NCBI GenBank assembly: GCA_964432415.1
Contig: CAYSNW010000012.1
Coordinates: forward strand, 12,120 to 76,119
Source of the DNA: JAFECT01 sp964432415
Lineage (GTDB): Bacteria > Pseudomonadota > Alphaproteobacteria > Caulobacterales > Caulobacteraceae
Reading direction: 5' to 3'
Length of the DNA: 64,000 bases
The position numbers and the translations under genes are program-made. Positions within the stretch are counted from its first letter, which is position 1; each line of letters opens with the position of its first letter. Shown here in pieces: positions 50,390 through 59,226 of this stretch. A model generated the notes under the pieces. That model was not told where the DNA came from. It did not search any database and saw nothing but the letters and a program-made list of their open reading frames with translations.

Positions 50390-51559
50390 ATGGTCCGCAG
50401 CTGGATTGCCCGCAACGAGGTCCTCGACCAGCTCGGGGTCAAGCCCCAGACGCTCTACGCCTACGTCAGCCGTGGCCGCATCGCCTCGCGCGCCGATCCG
50501 GAAGACCCCCGCCGCAGCCTCTACGCCGCCGATGACGTGGCCCGCCTGCTGGACCGCTCCGCCAAGCATCCGCGCTCGGGCGGCGGCCCCGCCCCCCAGG
50601 CCGGACGGGGCGAGGTCGTGGTGGAGTCGGCGATCACCACCGTCTCGGGCGGGCGGCTCTGGTACCGGGGCGAGGACGCGGTCTCCCTCAGCGACACCGC
50701 CACCCTGGAACAGGTGGCCCGCCTGCTCTGGGGGGGAGCGGAAGACCCCTTCGCCGACCAGAAGCCCCGCATCGACGTCAGCTTTCCGGGCGGGCCGCGC
50801 TCGCGCGCCTTTTCCGCCCTGGCCCGGCGCGCCGAGGAAGACGCCGCCACGACGGGGCGCAGCGAACAGTCGCTCCGGCGCGAGGCCGCCTCCGCCATCA
50901 ACGAACTGGTCGACGCCATCTCCGGCGGCGGGCCGCGTCTGTACCTTCACCAGCGCCTGGCGCGGGTCTGGAAGCTGGACGAGAAGGACAGCCAGCTGAT
51001 CCGCCGCGCCCTGGTGCTGGCCGCCGACAGCGAGCTGAACGCCGCGACCCAGGTGGTGCGGGTCACCGCCTCGACCGGCGCCTCGCTTTCGGCCTGTGCG
51101 CTATCGGGGCTGTGCGCGCTGACCGGCCCGGCGCTGGGGGGCAAGCTGGCCCAGGTCTGGAGCCACGTCTCCGACTCCCGCCGCAGCTCCGACGCCCGCA
51201 CCGCCGCGCGCCAGCGCCTGGCCCAGGGCCTGGAGATCCCGGGCTTCGGCTCGGCCGCCTTCCCCGAGGGCGATCCTCGCGCCAGGGCTCTGATCGAGGC
51301 GGCCGGCCTGCCGGAGGACCTGCTCGACATCCTGCGCGTCGGCGAGGGCCTGACCGGCATGGCGCCCAACTTCGACATGGCGCTGGCCCTGATCGCGCGG
51401 CATCTGGACCTGCCCCGTGAGGGGCCCTTCATCCTCTACGCCGTGGGCCGCTCCGTGGGCTGGCTGGCCCATGCGCTGGAACAGGCCGCAACGGGCTCGC
51501 CGATGCGGGCCAGGTTGCGCTATGTGGGAACTGAGCCGGACATCGGGGGCGCCGGATAG
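50390..51559 (+). CDS. HTH-linked citrate-synthase-like protein lacking active-site histidines
   Basis: A 389-residue protein. Residues 1-60 form a MerR-like HTH (NEVLDQLGVKPQTLYAYVSR, GRIASRADPEDPRRSLYAAD, DVARLLD). Residues about 75-389 have the citrate synthase fold: YRGEDAVSLSDTATLEQVA, LAADSELNAATQVVRVTAST, LTGPALGGKLAQVW, PGFGSAAFPEGDPRARAL and MAPNFDMALALI. Three histidines used for catalysis are changed: ADHE to ADSE (S214), GPLHGG to GPALGG (L249), GFGH to GFGS (S288). The aspartate is kept (D329). It is therefore unlikely to make citrate. Start 50381 (GTG) is also possible. Confidence 0.85.
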   Translation: MVRSWIARNEVLDQLGVKPQTLYAYVSRGRIASRADPEDPRRSLYAADDVARLLDRSAKHPRSGGGPAPQAGRGEVVVESAITTVSGGRLWYRGEDAVSLSDTATLEQVARLLWGGAEDPFADQKPRIDVSFPGGPRSRAFSALARRAEEDAATTGRSEQSLRREAASAINELVDAISGGGPRLYLHQRLARVWKLDEKDSQLIRRALVLAADSELNAATQVVRVTASTGASLSACALSGLCALTGPALGGKLAQVWSHVSDSRRSSDARTAARQRLAQGLEIPGFGSAAFPEGDPRARALIEAAGLPEDLLDILRVGEGLTGMAPNFDMALALIARHLDLPREGPFILYAVGRSVGWLAHALEQAATGSPMRARLRYVGTEPDIGGAG

Positions 51560-51600
51560 GCCGGGCCCTGCATATCCGTAACTAGCCGGAGTCGCTCCCC

Positions 51601-52413
51601 ATGCCCGATTGGCTGAACGCCATCATCCTCGGCGTCGTCGAGGGTCTGACCGAATTCATTCCGGTCTCCTCCACCGCGATGATGCTGCTGACGGAAAAGG
51701 CGCTCGGCCTGCCCGCCGACCACTGGGACACCTTCACGGTGATGATCCAGCTGGGCGCGATCCTGGCGGTGGTGGCGCTGTACTTCCAGCGGCTGTGGTC
51801 GGTGATGCTGCGCCTGCCCCACGATCCCGGTGCGCGCCGCTTCGTGCTGACCGTGCTGATCGCCTTCCTGCCGGCCATGGTGCTGGGCGCCCTGCTGCAC
51901 GACAAGATCGAGGCCCTGTTCAAACAGACCTGGATCATCTGCGCCTCCCTGATCGTGGGCGGGGTGATCCTGCTGATCATCGACCGCTTCCGGCCCGCGC
52001 CGATCCGCGAGGACGCCATGCGCCTGCCGGTCGGCACGGCCTTTATGATCGGCCTGTTCCAGTGCCTGGCCATGATCCCGGGCACCTCTCGCTCGGGCGC
52101 CACCATCGTGGGCGCCATGCTGAACGGCGTGGAAAAGCGCGCGGCGGCGGAATTCTCCTTCTTCCTGGCCATGCCCACCATGGTCGGCGCCTTCGCTTAC
52201 GAAGCCTTCAAGAAGCGCGACCAGCTGATGCACATGAACGGAGTGAGCACCATCGCCATAGGCTTCGTGGTCGCCTTCATCAGCGCCGCCTTCGTGGTCA
52301 AGACCCTGCTGGACTTCGTGGGCCGCCACGGCTTTGCGCCCTTCGCCTGGCTGCGCATCGCGCTGGGCGCCGGCTGCCTGGCGCTGATCTTCACCCACGT
52401 CTGGGCGGCGTAG
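51601..52413 (+). CDS. uppP: Undecaprenyl-diphosphatase (UppP/BacA)
   Basis: A 270-residue polytopic membrane enzyme that recycles the C55 lipid carrier for peptidoglycan and other envelope polymers. Both signatures are present: GVVEGLTEFIPVSSTAMMLL and MIPGTSRSGATIVGAML. The usual SSTGH is SSTAM here, so the histidine seen in E. coli BacA is methionine. The rest, including QLGAILAVVALYF and AAEFSFFLAMPTM, is standard. It follows the citrate-synthase-like gene by 41 bases. Confidence 0.92.
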   Translation: MPDWLNAIILGVVEGLTEFIPVSSTAMMLLTEKALGLPADHWDTFTVMIQLGAILAVVALYFQRLWSVMLRLPHDPGARRFVLTVLIAFLPAMVLGALLHDKIEALFKQTWIICASLIVGGVILLIIDRFRPAPIREDAMRLPVGTAFMIGLFQCLAMIPGTSRSGATIVGAMLNGVEKRAAAEFSFFLAMPTMVGAFAYEAFKKRDQLMHMNGVSTIAIGFVVAFISAAFVVKTLLDFVGRHGFAPFAWLRIALGAGCLALIFTHVWAA

Positions 52414-52419
52414 GTCCGC

Positions 52420-52923
52420 TCAGCCGTTGACCGGCACCAGCAGCTTCAGGTCGTAGTTGCCCTTCCGCTTGGCCCAGGCGCTGAGCGCGGCCTCGTAGGC
52501 GCCGCGCTTGGGGCTGGGCGTCAGGAAGATCGACAGGGTCTTGATCTGGCCGCAACGGGGCGGCTTCGGCCGGCGCGACGGACCCGTGACCGCGTGGCAG
52601 GCGTAGTGGACCAGGGCCGCGGCCTCGACCTGGCCGTGGGCGTTCAGGATCACCGCCGCCTTTTCCCGGCACTTGGCGTTGCGGCAGCCGCCGTAGAGCG
52701 TGTCGCCGCCGCCCAGCGCCTGCGGGGCGTCGCGCGGGGGACCCAGGCCCTCGCCGATCTGGCCCCAGACCAGGGCGTTGGGCCGGAAATAGTCGCCGCG
52801 CAGGTTTCCGAAGGCCTGGGCCGAGGCCTTGGCCAGGCCCGCCGCCCCCATCGGGGCCGCCTCGGCCGGGGCCGCGAGCAGGGCGGTCAGGACAAGGACG
52901 GCGCCGGCGCGCATGGCGCTCAC
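52420..52923 (-). CDS. Exported hypothetical protein coupled to the NDUFA9-like gene
   Basis: A 167-residue protein with a signal peptide (ending APAEAAP) and four cysteines in the mature part (GGCRNAKCREKA, HYACHAV, PPRCGQ), which could form two disulphides in the periplasm. The ATG overlaps the upstream stop as ATGA, so it is translated with the NDUFA9-like gene. Family not recognised. It converges with uppP six bases away. Confidence 0.72.
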   Translation of the reverse strand: MSAMRAGAVLVLTALLAAPAEAAPMGAAGLAKASAQAFGNLRGDYFRPNALVWGQIGEGLGPPRDAPQALGGGDTLYGGCRNAKCREKAAVILNAHGQVEAAALVHYACHAVTGPSRRPKPPRCGQIKTLSIFLTPSPKRGAYEAALSAWAKRKGNYDLKLLVPVNG

Positions 52924-53885
52924 GCCGCCGGCAGGATCTCGGCGAACTGGCCGCCGCGCCGGTAGCGCCAGAGATAGGTCGGGAGGATCGCCTCCACCGA
53001 GGTCGGCGTGATCCCGAGCGCCTCCAGCCCCTTCGCTCCCGAGGCGACCACATTGTCGCTCTGCAGCAGCAGCACCTGGTCGGAGGTGACCGGCGGCTCA
53101 ATCCCGGTGACGAAGGCGCCGACGTCGCCCGCCGTGCCGATCAGGCCGGCGATCGACCAGGGTACGGGCACGAGCAGGCGGCCGTGGCCGGTCTCGCGGC
53201 AGACCATCTGCATCAGCTGGCGGAAGGAGAACACCTCCGGCCCGCCCAGGTCGAAGTCGGCGCCCGCCGCGGCGGGGTCGCTGAGCGCGGTCGCGACCGC
53301 GGAGGCCACGTCGCCCACGAACACCGGCTGGAACCGGGTCTTGCCGCCGCCGATCAGCGGCAGCACCGGCCCCGACGTCGCCATCGAGGCGAAGCGGTTG
53401 AAGAAACGGTCTTCGGACCCGAAGACGATGGAGGGGCGAATCACCACCGCCGACGGCACATGCTTGCGCACCGCCACCTCGGCCTCGCCCTTGCTGCTGG
53501 CGTATTCGGACGCGGCGTCCGGATGGGCGCCCAGGGCCGACATCTGGACCATGCGCTTGACGCCCCGGGCCGCGGCGGCCTCGGCGACGTTGCGGGCGCC
53601 TTCAATGTGGACGCGGCGGAAACGGCGGTTGGCGGTCTGGTAGAGCAGACCTACGAGGTTGACGCAGGCGTCGGCGCCGTCCAGCGCCCGCCCGACGGAA
53701 TCGGTGTCCAGCACATTGGTCGCCTGCAGCTGGATCTGGCCGACGTCGCCCATGGGCCGCAGACGCTGGGCCAGGTGCGGCCGGCGCACGGCGACCCGGA
53801 TCCGCCAGCCCTGCTTGGCCAGGACGCGAACCACCTGGGTTCCAACGAAGCCGGAACCGCCGAAAACCGTGACCAAGCCGCTCAT
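52920..53885 (-). CDS. NAD(P)-binding protein, complex I NDUFA9-like
   Basis: A 321-residue atypical short-chain dehydrogenase fold. The dinucleotide-binding loop is VTVFGGSGFVGTQVVRVLAK at the N-terminus; further motifs are AVRRPHLAQRLRPMGDVGQI, VNLVGLLYQTANRRFRRVHI, YASSKGEAEVAVRKHVPSAV and RPSIVFGSEDRFFNRFA. This is the bacterial counterpart of NDUFA9/39 kDa subunits; a role in complex I assembly or quinone chemistry is suggested for the family. GAGGATAGG precedes the ATG. Confidence 0.9.
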   Translation of the reverse strand: MSGLVTVFGGSGFVGTQVVRVLAKQGWRIRVAVRRPHLAQRLRPMGDVGQIQLQATNVLDTDSVGRALDGADACVNLVGLLYQTANRRFRRVHIEGARNVAEAAAARGVKRMVQMSALGAHPDAASEYASSKGEAEVAVRKHVPSAVVIRPSIVFGSEDRFFNRFASMATSGPVLPLIGGGKTRFQPVFVGDVASAVATALSDPAAAGADFDLGGPEVFSFRQLMQMVCRETGHGRLLVPVPWSIAGLIGTAGDVGAFVTGIEPPVTSDQVLLLQSDNVVASGAKGLEALGITPTSVEAILPTYLWRYRRGGQFAEILPAA

Positions 53886-54022
53886 GACCTATCCTCGAAG
53901 GGCCCCGGGGCCCGCGCCCGGATAGACCATGGCGCGATCCGTCGCAACGGCTTCAAATCTAGGCCGTTGACCCGCCAGAGTCGGCGCCCTATGTGTCGCC
54001 GCCTTCGGTCACCCGTGATCGA

Positions 54023-54109
<87 letters not shown>

Positions 54110-54123
54110 CTCTTTTCCAAGAG

Positions 54124-54154
54124 GGCGCCGCGTCGGTATCGACCGGCGCCTTCT
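54124..54154 (+). terminator. Terminator-like hairpin after tRNA-Leu
   Basis: GGCGCCG (54124-54130) pairs with CGGCGCC (54144-54150), enclosing GTCG-GTAT-CGAC, an 11-bp stem with one bulge and a tetraloop; TTCT follows. It sits 15 bases after the tRNA and just before nrnC. It may end or process the tRNA transcript. Confidence 0.55.
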
Positions 54155-54193
54155 CGCATTGAGGCCTTGCCTCGCAGCCGGTAGGCTTGAGCC

Positions 54194-54808
54194 GTGACCA
54201 CACACCTGCACACCGGCGACCTTCCCGACGGCCTCGACCTCGGCCCCGTGGTCGCCATCGATTCCGAGACCATGGGCCTGCGCTTCCGGCGCGACCCGCT
54301 GTGCGTGGTGCAGCTGTCGGCCGGCGACGGCGACGCCCATGTGGTGCGCCTGAACCGTCCGGCCTACGACGCGCCGAACCTGAAGCGCCTGCTGGCCGAT
54401 CCGAAGGTGCTGAAGCTCTTCCACTTCGGCCGCTTTGATATCGCCATGTTCGCCCTGCATCTGGGCGTGGTGACCGCGCCCGTCTACTGCACCAAGATCG
54501 CGTCCAAGCTGGCGCGCACCTACACCGACCGCCACGGCCTGAAGGACGTAACGCGCGAACTGTTGGGCGTGGAGATGTCCAAGGCGCAGCAGAGTTCCGA
54601 CTGGGGTTCGGCCACTCTCAGCCAGGACCAGGTGAACTACGCCGCCTCCGACGTGCTGCACCTGCATGCGCTGAAGGCGAAGCTGGACGTGATCCTGGAG
54701 CGCGAAGGCCGCGCCGGTCTCGCCGCCGCCTGTTTCGACTTCCTCCCGACCCGCGCCCAGCTCGACCTGGCCGGCTGGGAAGACTCCGACATCTTCGCCC
54801 ACAGCTGA
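54194..54808 (+). CDS. nrnC: NanoRNase C-type DEDDy exonuclease
   Basis: A 204-residue 3'-5' exonuclease of the RNase D fold without HRDC domains, the length of alphaproteobacterial NrnC, which removes RNA dinucleotides and replaces Orn. The DEDDy residues are in VVAIDSETMGLRF (D, E), FHFGRFDIAMF (D) and VNYAASDVLHLHAL (Y, D). GTG start. It lies eight bases before lptC, so it heads the Lpt operon. It could be annotated simply as RNase D. Confidence 0.88.
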   Translation: MTTHLHTGDLPDGLDLGPVVAIDSETMGLRFRRDPLCVVQLSAGDGDAHVVRLNRPAYDAPNLKRLLADPKVLKLFHFGRFDIAMFALHLGVVTAPVYCTKIASKLARTYTDRHGLKDVTRELLGVEMSKAQQSSDWGSATLSQDQVNYAASDVLHLHALKAKLDVILEREGRAGLAAACFDFLPTRAQLDLAGWEDSDIFAHS

Positions 54809-54816
54809 GGCGTGCG

Positions 54817-55494
54817 ATGTCCGACGACGCCGTCCACAGCAACGCCATCGAGACCGCCGCCGACGCGGAGCGGGTGGTGCGGGCCATGGAGCAGTGGCGC
54901 AGGCGTTCGCGGCTGATCAAATTCTACCGCCGGGCCCTGCCGGTGATGATCGGGCTGGTCCTGCTGTCCCTCTTCGGCTGGATGGGCATCAAGGCGCTGA
55001 TGGCCAACCTGCCCAACCTGCCGGGGCGCGGCATCCGCATGACCAACCCGCACTTCTACGGCCAGGACGACAAGGGCCAGTCCTTCGTGCTCGGGGCCCG
55101 GGAAGCCAGTCGCCCGGCCGGCGTCAACCAGCTGATCCACCTGGACCAGCTGCTGCTCAAGCTTTCGACGGGCCCCAACCACACCCTGCAGATCGAGGCC
55201 GCGCGCGGCGTGTTCGACCAGACCGGCCACACCGCCCGGGTCGAGGGCACGGTGAAACTGAGCGACACCGCCTCGGGCTACGCCTTCGTCACCGACCGGG
55301 CGCTGATCGACACCCGCACGACCGTGGTGACCGGCGACCGGCCGATCTCGGGCCACGGGCCTATTGGAGAGATCAGCGCTTCGTCCTATGGCATCTATGA
55401 CCGTGGCGCTCACCTGAGCTTCTCGGGCAATGTGCACACGCGCATCTATCAGACGCGCCGCGGCGGCAGCCCGGCGCAGGGCGGAGGCCGATAA
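54817..55494 (+). CDS. lptC: LPS export bitopic protein LptC
   Basis: A 225-residue inner-membrane protein linking the LptBFG complex to LptA. One membrane helix (RALPVMIGLVLLSLFGWMGI, about residues 39-58) is followed by a periplasmic beta-jellyroll: GIRMTNPHFYGQDDKGQSFV, LQIEAARGVFDQTGHTARVE and GTVKLSDTASGYAFVTDRAL. GAGG precedes the ATG. It overlaps lptA by TAATG. Confidence 0.9.
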   Translation: MSDDAVHSNAIETAADAERVVRAMEQWRRRSRLIKFYRRALPVMIGLVLLSLFGWMGIKALMANLPNLPGRGIRMTNPHFYGQDDKGQSFVLGAREASRPAGVNQLIHLDQLLLKLSTGPNHTLQIEAARGVFDQTGHTARVEGTVKLSDTASGYAFVTDRALIDTRTTVVTGDRPISGHGPIGEISASSYGIYDRGAHLSFSGNVHTRIYQTRRGGSPAQGGGR

Positions 55495-56036
55495 TGAAAC
55501 GCTGGAAAAGCTTTGGGGCGGGCTTTGGCGCGGCGATCCTTTCGGGCGCCATGCTGCTCAGCGTCGGCGGGGCCCAGGCCCAGATCGCGCCCGGTGGCGG
55601 GCCGATGGACATCACCGCCGACCGTTTCGACCTGTACGACGCCCAAAAGATGGCCACCTACAAGGGCCGGGTCGAGATCCTGCAGGGCCAGAACCGCATG
55701 CGCGCCGACCAGGTGAACGTCTTCTACCGCTCCTCCTCCCCTGCCGCCGGGCCCAAGCCGGCCCCGGGCGCGGCCCCCGCCGGCGCGGTGAGCGACATCG
55801 ACCACCTGGAAGCCACCGGCAACGTCTATTTCGTCACCCCCACCCAGACCGTGCGCGGCGACAAGGCGGTCTACACCCAGGCCACCGACACCATCCTGGT
55901 CACCGGCAATGTGGTGCTGGCCCAGGGCGAGAACGTCATGCGCGGCGAACGGCTGACCGTTCAGGTCAAGGCCGGCACCAGCCAGATGGACGGCGGCCGC
56001 GTGCGCGCCCTGGTCTATCCCGACAAGAAACAGTGA
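55494..56036 (+). CDS. lptA: LPS transport periplasmic protein LptA
   Basis: A 180-residue periplasmic bridge protein with signal peptide (ending GGAQAQ) and OstA-type repeats: MDITADRFDLYDAQKMATYK, GRVEILQGQNRMRADQVNVF, LEATGNVYFVTPTQTVRGDK and GNVVLAQGENVMRGERLTVQ. A Pro/Ala-rich insert (AAGPKPAPGAAPAG) breaks the fold near residue 90. It is one base overlapped with lptC and followed by lptB after four bases. Confidence 0.92.
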   Translation: MKRWKSFGAGFGAAILSGAMLLSVGGAQAQIAPGGGPMDITADRFDLYDAQKMATYKGRVEILQGQNRMRADQVNVFYRSSSPAAGPKPAPGAAPAGAVSDIDHLEATGNVYFVTPTQTVRGDKAVYTQATDTILVTGNVVLAQGENVMRGERLTVQVKAGTSQMDGGRVRALVYPDKKQ

Positions 56037-56040
56037 TCTC

Positions 56041-56835
56041 TTGCTGCTGAAGTCCCGCTTTTCCGCCAGGCCGCAACCCGACCCCGCCCCCTTGGGCGAG
56101 GCGCCCCGGATCGCGCGCGAGGGCCTGTTCGTCGACCGCATCGGCAAGTCGTTCCGCGACCGGGCCGTGGTCAAGAGCGTGTCGCTGAGCCTCAAGCGCG
56201 GCGAGGTCGCGGGCCTGCTCGGCCCCAACGGCGCGGGCAAGACCACCTGCTTCTACATGATCACCGGCCTGATCGGGGTCGACTACGGCCACATCTATCT
56301 GGACGGCGAGGACATCACCGGCCAGCCCATGTACCAGCGCGCGCGCCTGGGCGTCGGCTACCTGCCGCAGGAAGCCTCGATCTTCCGCGGCATGAGCGTG
56401 GCCGAAAACGTCATGGCTGTGGTCGAGCTGCACGAACGCAACCCGGCCAAGGCCAAGGCCGCCGTCGACGGCCTGCTGGACGAGCTGCGCATCTCGCACC
56501 TGAAGACCGCCCCGGCCGCCTCGCTCTCGGGCGGTGAACGCCGGCGGGTGGAAATCGCCCGCGCGCTCGCCAGCGAACCCTCCTTCATGCTGCTGGACGA
56601 GCCGTTCGCGGGGATCGACCCCCTGGCCATCGCCGACATCCGCGAGGTGATCGGCTACCTCAAGAGCCGCGGCATCGGGGTCCTGATCACCGACCACAAC
56701 GTGCGCGAGACGCTCGACATCATCGACCGCGCCTCGATCATCCATGGCGGCGAGGTGCTGTTCGAGGGCTCGCCCGACGAGATCCTCGCCGATCCGGAAG
56801 TGCGCCGGGTCTATCTGGGCGACACCTTCCAGTAA
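56041..56835 (+). CDS. lptB: LPS export ABC ATPase LptB
   Basis: A 264-residue cytoplasmic ATPase powering LPS extraction. Walker A GPNGAGKTTCF, the Q-loop YLPQEASIFRGMSV, the ABC signature SLSGGERRRVEIARAL, Walker B FMLLDEPFAGIDP and the switch ITDHNVRETL are intact. It starts with a rare TTG; no ATG occurs in the first 80 codons, so initiation may rely on coupling to lptA four bases upstream. The N-terminal 25 residues extend beyond the usual LptB start. Confidence 0.94.
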   Translation: MLLKSRFSARPQPDPAPLGEAPRIAREGLFVDRIGKSFRDRAVVKSVSLSLKRGEVAGLLGPNGAGKTTCFYMITGLIGVDYGHIYLDGEDITGQPMYQRARLGVGYLPQEASIFRGMSVAENVMAVVELHERNPAKAKAAVDGLLDELRISHLKTAPAASLSGGERRRVEIARALASEPSFMLLDEPFAGIDPLAIADIREVIGYLKSRGIGVLITDHNVRETLDIIDRASIIHGGEVLFEGSPDEILADPEVRRVYLGDTFQ

Positions 56836-56941
56836 GGCCCGGCCAGCGGGCGGCCAAAGCGGCCCACGGCCAAGCTCTTCGGCCTACGTTAACCCTTGAC
56901 CCGCATCTTGCACGCAAGAACCGGGCCAAGAGGAGGGCGAC

Positions 56942-58462
56942 TTGTCGCTCAGTGCGCGTCTCGAGTTGCGGCAGGGCCAGTCCCTGGTGGTCACCCCGCA
57001 GCTGCAACAGGCGATCAAGCTCCTGCAGCTATCGAATCTCGAACTCGACGCCTTCGTCGAGGCCGAGCTCGAACGCAATCCGCTGCTGCAACGCGACGAG
57101 ACCGACCGCCAGCCCGAGGCCTCAGACGAGGCGCCCGCCGCCGAGGCCCCGGCCGAGACCCGCGAACTGGAATTCTCCGGCGAGGACTCCACCGCCGCCA
57201 AGGACTCCGTCGACGCCCGCGACGACGACGTCTACGGCGACACCTCGCCGGCCGAGGCCGCGGCCGAGCGCGCCGCCGAACAGGCCCCCGACGCGCCGAT
57301 GACCGACTGGAGCCGCGCGGGCAAGGGCGGGGTCGAGAGCGACGGCGACATCTACGAACGCGCCTCCCAGCGCGAAAAGACCCTGCACGAGCACCTGAGC
57401 GAGCAGGCCTCGATGGCCGGCTTCACACCGGCCGAACACGCCGTGGCCCTGTCCCTGATCGACGGCGTCGACGAGGGGGGTTACCTGCGCGCCTCCACGG
57501 CCGAGATCGCCGAGCGCCTCGGCTGTGGCGAGGATCTGGTCGAGCGCGTGCTCCATCGCTGCCAGGGCTTCGAGCCCACCGGGGTGATGGCGCGCAGCGT
57601 GCCGGAATGCCTGGCGCTGCAACTGAAGGAAAAGAACCGCTTCGACCCCGCCATGGCGACGCTGGTGGACAACCTCGAGCTGCTGGCCCGGCGCGACCTG
57701 TCAGGCCTCCGTCGCGTCTGCGGTGTCGACGAGGACGACCTGCGCGACATGATCGCGGAGCTGAAGGCGCTGACGCCGCGGCCCGGATCGGCCTTCGGCA
57801 GCGGCGAGACGGTGCAGACCGTGGTCCCCGATGTCTTCGTGCGTGAAGACCCGGCGGGCGGCTGGCGGGTGGAGCTGAACTCCGACACCCTGCCCCGGCT
57901 GCTGATCGACCAGCGCTACCACGCCCGCGTTGCGACCGGCGCGCGCTCGGAGCAGGAAAAGTCCTTCGTCTCCGAATGCATGGCCACCGCCAACTGGCTG
58001 GTGAAGAGCCTGGACCAGCGGGCCAAAACCATCATGAAGGTGTCGTCGGAGATCGTGCGCCAGCAGGACGCCTTCCTGGCCTTCGGCGTCGAGCACCTGC
58101 GGCCCCTGAACCTGAAGACCGTCGCCGACGCCATCGGCATGCACGAATCCACCGTCAGCCGGGTGACCTCCAACAAGTACGTGGCCACCCCGCGCGGCGT
58201 GTTCGAGCTGAAGTTCTTCTTCACCGCCTCGATCAATTCGTCGGACGGCGGCGCCTCCCACTCGGCCGAGGCCGTGCGTCACAAGATCAAGCAGCTGATC
58301 GAGGCCGAGCGCGCCGCCGACGACGTGCACTCCGACGACCGGATCGTGGAGATCCTGAAGGAGGCCGGCGTCGATATCGCCCGGCGCACGGTCGCCAAGT
58401 ACCGCGAGGCGATGCGCATCCCCTCCTCGCTCGAGCGCAAGCGGATGATGCAGGCGAGCTGA
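56942..58462 (+). CDS. rpoN: RNA polymerase sigma-54 factor
   Basis: A 506-residue sigma-N. Region I shows LSARLELRQGQSLVVTPQLQ and QAIKLLQLSNLELDAFVEAE, the acidic region II follows, then the core-binding part (YLRASTAEIAERLGCGEDLV) and the DNA-binding part with HESTVSRVTSNKYVATPRGV and the RpoN box ARRTVAKYREAMRIPSS. A TTG start at 56942 is fixed by AGGAGGG just upstream. In Caulobacter, sigma-54 drives flagellar and stalk genes. Confidence 0.96.
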   Translation: MSLSARLELRQGQSLVVTPQLQQAIKLLQLSNLELDAFVEAELERNPLLQRDETDRQPEASDEAPAAEAPAETRELEFSGEDSTAAKDSVDARDDDVYGDTSPAEAAAERAAEQAPDAPMTDWSRAGKGGVESDGDIYERASQREKTLHEHLSEQASMAGFTPAEHAVALSLIDGVDEGGYLRASTAEIAERLGCGEDLVERVLHRCQGFEPTGVMARSVPECLALQLKEKNRFDPAMATLVDNLELLARRDLSGLRRVCGVDEDDLRDMIAELKALTPRPGSAFGSGETVQTVVPDVFVREDPAGGWRVELNSDTLPRLLIDQRYHARVATGARSEQEKSFVSECMATANWLVKSLDQRAKTIMKVSSEIVRQQDAFLAFGVEHLRPLNLKTVADAIGMHESTVSRVTSNKYVATPRGVFELKFFFTASINSSDGGASHSAEAVRHKIKQLIEAERAADDVHSDDRIVEILKEAGVDIARRTVAKYREAMRIPSSLERKRMMQAS

Positions 58463-58475
58463 ACGCTCCCCGCCG

Positions 58476-59102
58476 CTAGCCGATCGCCTGAACCACCCAG
58501 AAGAAGCCGTTCGCCGCCAGCAGCGCCCCCAGGGCGCCCAGGATGATCGAGGCGGTCAGCAGCTTGCGTGAGTTGAGCAGGATGGAGACCGACGCCAGCA
58601 CCAGGCCCAGCTGGAAGAACATCTCCGCGAGATTGAAATTGTGGTTCTTGTGGTCGAGCACGTCGCGCTCTTCCTCGTAGGCCTTGGCGCGTTCGCTGAT
58701 CTCGGCCTTGCCGCCGCTCTGGGGATCGCCCGGACGCATGGCCTCGCTGTCGTAGCGTTTGATGGCCTTCTGGTAGTCGGCCAGGCGCTTTTCCTCCGCC
58801 GCACGCTGCTCGCCGCCCAGGGACGGCGACTTCAGGTCGACCGCCACCCCGTCGGCGGCGATCTTGTACATGTTCTGCCGCACGTTCTTGGCCTGGTAGT
58901 GGGACCAGGTGTCGCTCGCCTGGATGTTCTTGGCGATCATCTCGTCCTTGGCCTGTTCGGCCCCGACGCCGCGGATGGCCATCATCGCCGCGAGGATCGC
59001 GACCCAGACCGCCGCGAAGTTCCGGAACGAGTCCTTCTTGTGCTCCTCGTGGCGCTCCTCCTCAATCTCGCTGATCATTTCGGAGGGTTCGTTCGGTTCC
59101 AT
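58476..59102 (-). CDS. DUF4337 membrane protein
   Basis: A 208-residue protein with the DUF4337 layout: an acidic N-terminus (EIEEERHEEHKKDSFRNFAA), a first helix (VWVAILAAMMAIRGVGAEQA), a soluble middle rich in QAKNVRQNMYKIAADGV and KRLADYQKAIKRYDSEA, and two C-terminal helices (AEMFFQLGLVLASVSILL, TASIILGALGALLAANGF). It faces rpoN tail to tail. Function unknown. Confidence 0.85.
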   Translation of the reverse strand: MEPNEPSEMISEIEEERHEEHKKDSFRNFAAVWVAILAAMMAIRGVGAEQAKDEMIAKNIQASDTWSHYQAKNVRQNMYKIAADGVAVDLKSPSLGGEQRAAEEKRLADYQKAIKRYDSEAMRPGDPQSGGKAEISERAKAYEEERDVLDHKNHNFNLAEMFFQLGLVLASVSILLNSRKLLTASIILGALGALLAANGFFWVVQAIG

Positions 59103-59226
59103 GGCGCTGTCCGGTCAAGGGTTTGCGGTGGGTTGAGCTTTAGCCTCGCGCGTCGATCACGCAAGCGTTTCCAGACCCATCGCGGCGACGCTTGACACCT
59201 TCGGGACCTGGGCGCGTTGTAATGGC

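Noticed and set aside
50390..51559. Ordinary citrate synthase
   Set aside because: The fold motifs are present, but the histidines needed for catalysis are Ser, Leu and Ser.
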